This document shows positions 13,501-25,500 of a stretch of 64,000 nucleotides of DNA, one piece after another (positions within the stretch are counted from its first letter, which is position 1; every line of letters begins with the position of its first letter). Both the position numbers and the translations under genes were made by a program. Source of the stretch: Pycnopodia helianthoides (Eukaryota > Echinodermata > Asteroidea > Forcipulatida > Asteriidae); assembly GCA_032158295.1 (NCBI GenBank), contig CM063262.1:4001394-4065393 (forward strand), given 5' to 3'. The notes below the pieces were generated by a model that saw only the letters and a program-made list of their open reading frames with translations, was not told the DNA's origin and did no database searches.

Positions 13501-16500
13501 ATGACAAGACTGTCAGCTCACGTTACAATGGTGTAAAACTTCAGTCTTTATTTGATACTCTTTCAGAGTGGAATTTTGAAACATGTCATCGGACATCAAA
13601 AAACAAATGGATTTGTACATTCCACAGAGGAAATTTCTGCACCAGTAAAAAAGGTCAAATTCAATGCCGTTTTGATTGAATATCACCAACATTCAGAATG
13701 AACTGAAGATTCTCTGTAACAAAAATGTACAGCCCATATATTTGAAATGTGACGCTGTCAAATGTTCTTGGTTTTTGTCAAAAAATTGCAGAATCTGGTT
13801 GTGCTTAGCAACTTTTTGTGCTTAAGCGGCTCTATGAAATTGGGCCATCTACCGAAGGTTCCCCGTTTTCAACATAACTCTCAGAACCTAACCTGGAGAG
13901 CCCCCCCCCCCAAAAACTGTGGTTTTGAATAGGGCCTTTACCACTTCTAGACACGCATTGTCTGCCGGTCAAGAACCGGTCTTGTACCTTACCTCCTATA
14001 GTCAACGTCCAGATTAGACATACAGAAGAGCAACTCCTGTGTGTTGTTCGTCACCGCGCAGGATGCGCATCCGAGCATCGCCAGGCACCCGTCTACTGTG
14101 GTCTGCAGAGCGCAAAGGTCAGAGGGCAGAGACAGCTGGTGGAGGGAACCCGTGGTGGTCCCGTCGTAACCGCCAAAGATGTAAATTGTCTCCTCAGAGA
14201 TTACAGCGGCCGGGGATGACATCGGGGACGGGGAGTGCCGACAACAAAACCTACAAACAGATTTCAAAAAATTAACCCTGTTAAAAAAAAAACGACGACC
14301 CAAAACCATGGATCCCTTTTGCAGTGCAAAAACCATGTCTCCGATTTTGGTTGGTCATAAACTGTTTTTTTTTTTCCTACATAATGCTGCTTTATGGGAG
14401 GGTGTCCCACCCCCCTATGACTACCATACCTCTGAGGTGTACCCAGTGGTTGCAGGTATACTGGTACGTTAAGAGGGTGTCCGAGGCGTTATGGGTGGGT
14501 GTCCCACCCCCCTATGACTACCATGTAATTATTAACTCACCTCTGAGGTCTACCCGGTGGTTGCAGGTATACTGGTACGCTAAGAGGGTGTCCGAGGAGT
14601 TATGGGTTGGTGTCCCACCCCCCTATGACTACCATGTAATTAACTCACCTCTGAGGTCTAACCAGTGGTTGCAGGTATACTGGTACGCTAAGAGGGTGTC
14701 CGAAGAGTTATGGGTTGGTGTCCCACCCCCCTATGACTACCATGTAATTAACTCACCTCTGAGGTCTAACCAGTGGTTGCAGGTATACTGGTACGCTAAG
14801 AGGGTGTCCGAGGAGTTATGGGTTGGTGTCCCACCCCCCTATGACTACCATGTAATTAACTCACCTCTGAGGTCTAACCAGTGGTTGCAGGTATACTGGT
14901 ACGCTAAGAGGGTGTCCGAGGCGTTATGGGTTGGTGTCCCACCCCCTATGACTACCATACCTCTAAGGTCTACCAGTGGTTGCAGGTATATTGGTACGCT
15001 AAGAGGGTGTCCGAGGCGTTATGGGAGGGTGTCCCACCCCCCTATGACTACCATGTAATTAACTCACCTCTGAGGTCTACCCAGTGGTTGCAGGTATACT
15101 GGTACGCTAAGAGGGTGTCCGAGGCGTTATGGGTTGGTGTCCCACCCCCTTTGACTACCATGTAATTAACTCACCTCTAAGGTCTGCCCAGTGGTTGCAG
15201 GTATACTGGTACACTAAGAGGGTGTCCGAGGCGTTATGGGAGGGTGTCCCACCCCCTATGACTACCATGTAATTAACTCACCTCTGAGGTCTAACCAGTG
15301 GTTGCAGGTATATTGGTACGCTAAGAGGGTGTCCGAGGCGTTATGGGTTGGTGTCCCACCCCCCATGACTACCATGTAATTACTTGTAGAAACAGCTGCT
15401 TGGAACATGTGTGGCATTTGCTAGAATGAAGGACAAAAAAGAAGAAAAGGAACCATAATTTTTTTTAAGCTACAAAGACCTACATGAATAAAGACAAACT
15501 CCATCTTGACCCAACTACTAGCTCCAACCCATCGATTCAAAAGTATGAAAATCAAAGATTAGAGTTTAACAATTATCCAGAAAATGTATAAGAAATTCCA
15601 TGCCCAACACTTCTTCCATTAAATACATGTAAATGATAAGAGGAGTTTTCAAGTAACACCTTATTTAGGGCTATGCAGCAAGTATTTGAGACACCATCAC
15701 CTCGATATCATGTCTTTGGTTGTCTTCACAAAGAGGGGTGGGGGGGGGGGGCGCTGACAGAGGTCATTTGAAAGTCACAAGGTGTGTTTTAAACCAATAC
15801 AAATGCGTTACAAATAGCAGAAAATAGCATAGCAGAAAATTGGGCCGATTTTAAATTGGGACAGGACACTGCTTGGGCCAACCAAAACTTCTGGACTTGC
15901 TGTGTTATTTTTAAAATACAGTGTGTACCTTTCAGGCACGGTAAAAAAAAGTTTGGCCACAATCTTTTTTTTTGGCTATACATTCTACAACCAGGGCGCA
16001 TGCTTCAAGAAACGGCAGTCGTAGCCAATTAACTGTTTCGGTCACTGGCTAGTGATTAACCAATGGCCCAATTCAAACGAAACAGTCATTGGTTACCAGC
16101 GCTAAAACACAGCCGTAGAAGTCTTTCGATCATATACATTCTTCAGCCATGAGCAAATACAAAAACCATTTTCACTTGACAAAATTAGCTTTCATAACCC
16201 CCTCCCCCTAAAATGAAAGAGGAAAAAAAGGCTCTCTGTGTGTACCTGTTGATTGGGCTCCGCTGGGAGAATACTCCAGTGCTTCCCATGTGGTTTGTAA
16301 GTCAGCGAGTAGAGCTTGTCAGAGACGAAGATTCCGTCCAGGTGGAAGCGATAGCCTCCGTACACGTACAGGGCGCTGGATGCTAAATGCCAGACTGTAC
16401 TATGACCAAACAGACCTAGTAAAACAGTGAGAAATAAAAAGAAGATTTTTCTTTCAGAGCCTCGTCACAAAAAATGGGGGATCTTGGAAGCAGCCAGCAC

Positions 16501-19500
16501 CACTACATTCTCATGCTCTCATGTGCAGTAGAATGAAATCTATTCTTTCCGACTACGACCACCCACTTAGTGATTGGCGGCATATTGCACCACAGCACCT
16601 TGTAAACCATTACATGGTGCTATGTCAAGGAACAGGTCTAATACTTCAAAACGTAGCTCCACAATACCTTGCAGGAAAATACTTGCAGTAGGCGCTATAC
16701 AAATTTGCTGTATTATTATTATTATTATTAGTGGCCTGTCGTGGCCGAGCGGATAAGAACACCGGACTCAAGTTCTGGTGTTTCTGATCAGCAGAGTGTG
16801 GGGTTCGAGTTCCGGACATGGCACTTGTGTCCTTTAGCAAGACACTTCAACCATTATTGCTGCGCCCTTCGGATGGGACGTAAAGCCGTTGGTCCCGTGT
16901 GTTGTGTAATGTACGTAAAAAGAACCCAGTGCACTTAAGATCGTAAAGAGAAGAGGTTTGCCCCGTTGTTCCTGGTTTGGTTGGCTGTATATTGCGCTAC
17001 AGCACCTTGTAAACCATTACATGGTGCTAGGTAAAGGAAAACAAAAAGGTCTCATACTTCGAAAATGTAGCTCCACATACCTTCCAGGATAAATACTGTT
17101 CGTCAGTGACGCATAATACATTGTTAAAGGAACATTACAGAATTGGTAAGAAAAAAACTTGTAAAATATACTTTTGATCACAGATTTACATAAAACTTAC
17201 ACGGTCTAATGATGATGATAGTAGAAAACATCCCTTGAAATATTTCTGTCTGAAATGCCATATTTGATGAGAAATGAATAAACTAATTTTCCGATTGGAG
17301 TTTATCGCTCAGTGAGCGTTTTATTCATTTGTTGAGTCTATATGATTTCATGCAAATGTGTAATCGGTTTTTCACTATTTTCTCGTGACCCAGATGGCCG
17401 ATCGATCTCAAACTTCTACAGGTTTGTCAGTTTATGTATATGGTGGATTACATAAAGTGCTTACACTGCCAGCAACTGTTTTGTTAGCAAAACCAATTCT
17501 GTAATGTTCCTTTAATCTATCTGTCTGTCTATCTATCTATTCGAAATGAACACTTTAGTTCCACGAGTACTAATCCTGTAGAACAGTTTTTGTTGTTAAA
17601 ATGTTTTTTGATATTGAGGTCACCATGATGGGACATGGGTTTTAGTCTCTTACCTGTAGGAGGGCTACCAACTACCTCAACAGGTAACCATCTGCCCTCC
17701 CTAAGGTCAAATTCCAATACATCCTTCTGCAGGCCGCTGATTGGCGAGTACCCACCAATCACAACAAGCTGCTGCACTGGCACCAGGGTCAGGGAGTGGC
17801 TCGCCAACGGCGGAAAGTCAGATGGAATCTGAAGAAGTGTGAAGAAAAAGAGGAGGAAAAGGTAAGACAAATTTTTCCCAGAAATAAGAACTTCTAAGTT
17901 TCAACGCAAGAACCCAAATCTTCCAAACTCATCTGGAGGGTTCCAAATCATTTGGATAAATTTGAAGATTTGCCGTCATAGGGATCCTACATAAAAATTT
18001 ATTGATTGATTTTGGAGGATTGAGGCAGAAGGGATCCTACATAAACTCAAATCAGTTGATTTTGGAGGATTGAGGCAGTAGGGATCCTACATAAACTCAT
18101 ATCAGTTGATTTTGGAGGATTGAGGCAGTAGGGATCCTACATAAACTCATATCAGTTGATTTTGGAGGATTAAGGCAGTAGGAATCCTACATAAACTCAT
18201 ATCAGTTGATTTTGGAGGATTGAGGCAGTAGGGATCCTACATAAACTCAAATCAGTTGATTTTGGAGGATTAAGGCAGTAGGGATCCTACATAAACTCAT
18301 ATCAGTTGATTTTGGAGGATTGAGGCAGTAGGGATCCTACATAAACTCATATCAGTTGATTTTGGAGGATTAAGGCAGTAGGAATCCTACATAAACTCAT
18401 ATCAGTTGATTTTGGAGGATTGAGGCAGTAGGGATCCTACATAAACTCATATCAGTTGATATTGGAGGATTGAGGCAGTAGGGATCCTACATAAACTCAT
18501 ATCAGTTGATTTTGGAGGATTGAGGCGGTAGGGATCCTACATAAACTCATATCAGTTGATTTTGGAGGATTAAGGCAGTAGGAATCCTACATAAACTCAT
18601 ATCAGTTGATTTTGGAGGATTGAGGCAGTAGGGATCCTACATAAACTCATATCAGTTGATATTGGAGGATTGAGGCAGTAGGGATCCTACATAAACTCAT
18701 ATCAGTTGATTTTGGAGGATTGAGGCAGTAGGGATCCTACATAAACTCATATCAGTTGATTTTGGAGGATTGAGGCAGTAGGGATCCTACATAAACTCAT
18801 ATCAGTTGATTTTGGAGGATTGAGGCAGTAGGGATCCTACATAAACTCAAATCAGTTGATTTTGGAGGATTGAGGCAGTAGGAACCCTACACAAACTCAT
18901 ATCAGTTGATTTTGGAGGATTGAGGCAGTAAGAATCCTACAAAACCTCATATCGGTTGATTTTAAAAGATTGAGGCTGTAGGCTGTAGGAATCTTATACA
19001 AAACCACCTACGTTTAAAAAAGTCATGTTTGAAAGTACCTGAGACCAATTTTCGCTGACGGTGTTGAAGAACCAGACGTCCTGCATGACCGTCGTGTCGT
19101 TCATCCCCCCAGAGATGGCCATGGAGGTGGCAAAGAAGGTGGCTGCGTGGAAACGTCTTGGTGCAGGGTGCGCCGCGCTGCCGGAGAAATGCTGCTTCCA
19201 TTGTTTGGTCACAAGGTTGTAGCTAAACATTAGAAGGAAAACAAATTATAAAAAATTGATCCATATTGCAGGGCTAGAATATGGGGGGATACACCCACAA
19301 GACCGCAGGACTTGTGGCTCAAATCATTTACTGGACTGGAATTTTGAGTACAAGACCAGAATTGAAGTGAGAAGAAAAAGATTTATCTCATTTGTATATT
19401 ATGGGTAAGTAGTCTTCGATAATCAACAGAATTGTATTCATCAGACTGATAGTCAATACTTGAACACAAACACAAGACCACCGGACTTGTCCGGACATGA

Positions 19501-22500
19501 GTTTACTGGCCTGATGCTAAAAAGTCACTGGCCTCGGGCCAGCGGTCCAGTGTAAAATTTGATCCCTGCATTGTAAAAATCTTTCAAACATTCAGGTTGG
19601 TCTTGTTCCCTGCCTTTTCATCTACTAAATGCTTGAATGGCTCATACCTCCAGACGTCGTTCAGGTCCCCATGGCTGTGCGAGTATCCCCCAAACAGCCA
19701 CAGTCTGTTGTCGGAGCCTGAAATCAAGGTGTGCCCCATGCGGCCGCACGGTACAGCCCCGACGGTGGAGCTGGCGTCTGGATCGAGCCGCGCCTCATCG
19801 GCTAGGGTGGACCACACCCCTTGACCAAGGGATGTGAGAGGGGAGATGGAATACTGGCAGGCGTCTCCTCCGTAGGGAGTAGAACAACTGCAAACTCCCA
19901 TATCCTGCACAAGACACAGTCAAAAAAATTATATAATGTGATAAATGGGTTTAAATTACCATTATTCAAAAACTAGTAGCTAGCCCAATTTTACGTTTTA
20001 GTTTTGAAAAGTAGACATGGAAATAAAAATAATAATGGAATCTTATAGCACACATATTCCAGTGACCGGGATTTGAAACCACTCTACGATGACTAGGACA
20101 TCAAAACACCACGTCCTTTGCTTTAATTTGGAACCAAGTATAAAAGACGTTTGATATTAACACAGTTTTTTGAAGAAAGTATGCAAAGAAGCTTGTTTTT
20201 TATATTTCTTTAGGCAATGCCTAGTGTTTCTCCTGCATATTAAAACATGAGGTTGCCGGCCGTTCTACTTTCTGCAGCTCATCTTCACCATAAAAGAAAG
20301 ACCATGTAATAACAATGTTCATGTATATTCGGTTTGCGGTAACACCATGTGTATAATTATCTACTTTGATTTGTAGATTTTGTTCTTTAGAGAACTTGTC
20401 TTGCTATTTGTTCTACTATCGCGGAGTAGATTTTCGGAAATACGGGAGACTTCTCAGTTCTGAAAAGAACTGTCCTGCTTATTAACTACTACATGGGTGG
20501 AAGGTAGGAAATCGGCCTGGACTACTACTTTAGCTTTGTGGATCGGGAGGGACTTCTCGTAACTAACTGCACTGCCGCGGAGTGAGTTCTTTTTGGTCAC
20601 AACATTTCAACTAGCTTGCTCTAGTCATCGTCAGGAGACTACAGAGTGTGAGACGTGTTGGTCTATTTATAAGGATTCAGAGGTTTCAGTTTAGAGTCAG
20701 TGTTCATGTATAGTACCTGATCGCAGGTCCCTTGTCCTTTGTCGGCGCTGCAGTTGGACGGGCACATCTCGATGTCGCACTGCTTTCCCCGGTACCCAGC
20801 AACACAGCGGCACTTCCCACTCACGCACTCCCTGTTACCGTCGCAGTCACTGGGGCACCCGTGGACGATGTAACTGGCTGCGAATCCAGGGGAGTCGCTC
20901 ACATCGGGAAAGTACGTTTGAAAGATCACCGTCATCGTACCTGTTGTCACAAATAATTAATTTGGTTTATTTTTTTAGAGAGAGCTCGAGGTGCACTACA
21001 ATTTCCGATGTTGTGGTTTTTAGCTTTTAAACATTGGCTGAATACATCGTTATCTTATTTTATCTTATGCAACGGACACCTGGAAAGTGTTACAAGTACA
21101 TAATATTTTCCTGAAGGCGAGGCTTACCCGAGTACGCGACGACGGAGACCCGGTCCAGTAACTCCTCCCCGCAGAAGGCTCCGAGTTCAGTTCCCACACC
21201 GGACGAACTCGACATTGACAGATGCTCTGGTATTCCATCGTAGACGTACACGTGGTCTCGCTACAAAATCAAGATGCGAAAAAAGTTCATCAAAGCATAT
21301 AAGTAAATAATAATAATTATACAAAGTTTATATATAAATGCTTTATCACACTCAATAGAAGTCTCAAGCTCTCGTTATATTTTCTACAAGGGCGTGTGGA
21401 GCTATGTTTCAAATATAAGACCCATTATAAAACAAGGAAGGTAGTGGTAGCACTTAAAGACTAACTAATTACTTCATCAGATGCAAGTTGTTGTTGCTAC
21501 CAAAGCTCATGCAGTTTGTTTTAATGTAAATAGTCTTTAAGTGCTACCACTACCTTCTTTGTTTTATCTATCAGACTAACACGGCTATTTTTAGTATTTT
21601 TTAGTATTTAAAGTATTTTTTTAGTATTTTTTAGTATTGAAGACCCATTATGTAATGGTTTACAAGTCGCTGTGGCAATTCTGCATCCAAGGCTAAACCA
21701 GAACACATCAAGGCGAACCCTTTCTCTTAATGGTACGTGTGGTGGATTCTTTTACGTCCCTATACCGCGGTATAGGTTTTCGGAATTCGGGAGACTTCTC
21801 AGTTCTGTCCTGCTTATTAACTACTACCGAGGCAGAAGAGTGAATTGAGGGAACTTCGCGTAATCAACTGCACTTCCGCGGAGTGAGTTCTTTTGCTCTC
21901 AACATTTCAACTAGCTTGCTCTAGTCATCGTTAGGAGACTGAACAGTTAACATATCAACCTGTGTGACTTTTATTCTCATTTTGATTCTGGTCTTCCAAA
22001 ATCTGGTGAAGTAAAAAATCTGAGCTACAATCCTTGTGGTCTTGTGGATTACCCCCCCTCCCCCTCCTTGACCTACCCCACAGATTCCCCGATGCCCTCT
22101 ATAGTGAAGCTGATACTGGGTGGGTTAGTCATCCCGGCTGTGTGCGTCAGGTTGTCGCCGACGGTCAACACCCACAGGCAGTAGGTCTGAGACAGGTGCA
22201 TGACGCCATCCCCCTGGCCGGAACCCAGGGCGGCCGCGTCAACATTGGTCAACAGCATCCGGCCATCACACTCCCGGGAGCAGTGCTGCGGGAATCTGAA
22301 ATGGAGAAAGAAAAAAAGAAAAAATAGCATCACACAAAGATGGCTTGAGCCAGAAGAAGTAACAACGCCGCAAGTGTATTAAAACAGAATAGTAATCGGA
22401 TGTTGCTAAGGATGACCTATACTTCAATGCATGATGACACGGAGAGCCGCTAATTTGGACACTGCCTTGGGCCCAATTTCATAAAGCTGTTTAGCAGAAA

Positions 22501-25500
22501 ATACTGCTTAGACCATTTCTTTTCTAAGCGAAAAATGAGTTGAGCACCAGTTGAAACAATGTCAACTTTATTGAATGTTGGCTGGTAACCTGTTTCTGCT
22601 AAGCAAGATAATCCTGTGCTTAGCATGTTTTTATGCTTCCAGGCTTTATGAAATTGGGCCCTGGTAATTGATTGTGACAGTGTTTATTACCTTGGGTCAT
22701 GGTAGAATCCCGCCACACAGTCCTCACAGTGATCCCCCTTGGTGTTCTCAGTGCAGTAGCAAACGCTGGTCACGTTGTCACAGCTGCCCAGGGTGACATC
22801 ACCGTGACCGTTACACTGGCACTCCTGGCAGCTACGTCGGGGTCGGTGGCGTTCCGTAGCTGCCTGGTTTGCACAGCTCACAGAACTCTCCCATGGTCGG
22901 GTCTGCAAAGTTACCAATAATTAAATGATTTTTTAAAGGGACACATTGCCTTAAAGTCAAATCATACCTTTGGTTTTTGGAACCGTTTGATTGTTTTAAT
23001 CCTATATAAATGTAGATATATACAAAAAACTAACCTGTGAAAATTTCATTTCAAAAGGTGGTAGCGGCGTTTTTGAGATATTGCCAAAAATCTGGAGAAA
23101 TTATGTCCGCGCGTGAAGAATAATCCCTAATAAGAATACACAATCTGAGAAACATTTCATATGGCATTTGAGCTTGTAACCTATTTCTGCTTAGCTGGAT
23201 TTGTTGTGCTAAGCATATTTGGGTCCTGGCGTCATTACTTACGTTCGCAGGAGTCACAGATCCCGATACCCCTTGAGCAGTTACTGTGATTGTTACATCC
23301 GCAGTTGATGCTGCAGTTCTCCCCTGTCCAGCCGGTATCACATACACACATGTAGTCGGGCGCCTCGCTGCAGTAGCCGTTGATGCACACATGGAAGCAG
23401 CTAATGCACGGAGGGAGAAAAGGAAGGTTGGGCGCTAGATAAGAAAGGTTTTACTGGGCATACTATAGACCATGTTTACCTTTGTTTACAGAGTGGTGAC
23501 CTTGTACATTCTAATGCGTTTCCTGACAGGCAAGATACTACACAGGTCAAATGGGAAAATTTACATTTTGTGTCATAATTTTCACATAAATTCAAGACTT
23601 ACAAAAGCAACAGCTGTACAGCTTTTGAGATGTCCCCCCTTTCTTCATATCAAAAGTTGAGAAAAATAAGACAGTACACTCTCCATAAAACATAAGATTT
23701 GTTGTATTCTTCCATTGAGCTGTGTACAAGCTGTGCTTGTATGGAGTCCGGGCTCTGTGGCTCTTTCATAAAAAACATGTGATGTCACAGGTCACATGGT
23801 CTATACAATGGCCCTTTCTTGAAACCATGGCTTGCCCTTGGGCTTGGGATCCGCTTGTCTGATTGAAGCCCCGTACGGAAAGCGCACGCTTCTAGATAAC
23901 CGACGAGGCCAAAGTCCAAACCCAAGCCGTGGATTTGAAAAAAGGATAAATGATCAATTGAAAAAAACTGCAATTTAAACCACCGGAGTACTTTATACAT
24001 GTTATATACACTCAAGGCCTGGTCACACGGTGCAATTTTTTTACAGGCAACTTGGAGGCAACCAATAGACCGATCCATTAAGCCCCACCCCTTTAGCATA
24101 TTGACCAATCACAGCATTGGCTGCCTCACCACTGCACACGTGTGCAGCACATGTGCGTCTCTCCAATGCCACACTCCCGACATGAACATGCGCGCTTTAA
24201 GTACGCGCGCACGCATGTTTACTTTTCTAATGGGATTTTAGCGTGTCGGACTTTGTCGGACTTTCGGTGGCGTATAGCCAAGGTTGTGATTGGTCAACAC
24301 GTAAGGGGCGGAGCTTAATGGATCGGTCTATAGCACAGCGTGTAAAAGGTACTCTTCAGTGGCACAGGGCAAATTTTTTGTATAAACTTTCGAAATATTT
24401 CCCCAAGAAAATTACGTGAATGTGAAATTGTTCAGCAAAACTGTCTGCTTAAGCATAGCCTTGATTGCAAGGCTGTGTTTGCTTACTATAAAGCTAAAAA
24501 CAGGCGCTGTGTGTGTGCATGGTGAGAGTGCGGTGTGCTATTTTTTTTAGAGTCAGTCGGGGACTGGGGTTGTATTGCATTCGGGCGGCTGAGGTTTTAG
24601 TATCCTTGCTCTATGGTTTCAGCTAGAGTACTTGTCTACACAGCCTTGATATCAAGGCTAGCTTAAGCAGCTCTATGAAATTGTAACCTATGTCATTCTC
24701 CATTGGTTATTGTAACATCACAAAGAGAACCGTTACAGGATTCAAAGTTGCATTTAAAAAAAAAGAAGAAGAAGAAGAAGAAGAATTGACTCACGTTTTA
24801 ACACATTCTTCTCGCCCATTGCCTTTGAAGCCCCGGTCACAAGTACACTCAAACCCCTCCAGCGTGTTGTTACACGTAGCATTGGCGTGACAGTCGTCCA
24901 GTCCCAGGAGGCATTCCTGGACGTCCGGGCACGTCTCGTACGACCAATCGGCCGGCTCCCCAACGAGGGCGCTGTACTCGTTGGCGACGAGGACACTACA
25001 GGACTGGTCGGAGGCGACACCCCCAAAGGTCCCATCTTGACAACTGGTGAGTGAGAAAAAATGGCGCAATTACCACCAAAAAAAACCCCAAAACACCACA
25101 TGTACATTTCTAAATCGCAACTCAAGACACACCTGGGTCCAAAGTCATGGCTCTGCTGAATTCTGCGTTTGCGATCACCATTCTCCGCTTACAGGGCAAG
25201 CGCCAAATTTCTGCACTGGCTGTGTAAGCGAAGAATGCCAAGTAATATGGAGTAAGCACGCACACAAGCAAAAATTTCCTGCTAACCTGTAAAAACACAC
25301 TTGACATAAGTGTTGAACTTCCTGCTTCCGTAAGCCCTGATTCTTTGCTTACAGTAGGCAGAGCCATGAAATTGGGACACTGATACACTGACACCTGAAT
25401 CTTGTTTCGACAATTTCTGTGCATTGCGGCTTACACACCGGGCAGCTTATACGCCGAAGATTACGGTACATTAACATAAAAGCAATCCATTCACTTTCTC

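Noticed and set aside
14324..15058. 244-codon plus-strand frame of repeated 35-37-residue blocks
   Set aside because: It is the antisense of the 108-bp array made from MEGF8 exon 30; no domain and no independent gene signals.
17965..18975. Possible CRISPR or satellite coding frame
   Set aside because: Contiguous 50-bp units without spacers or a maintained frame.
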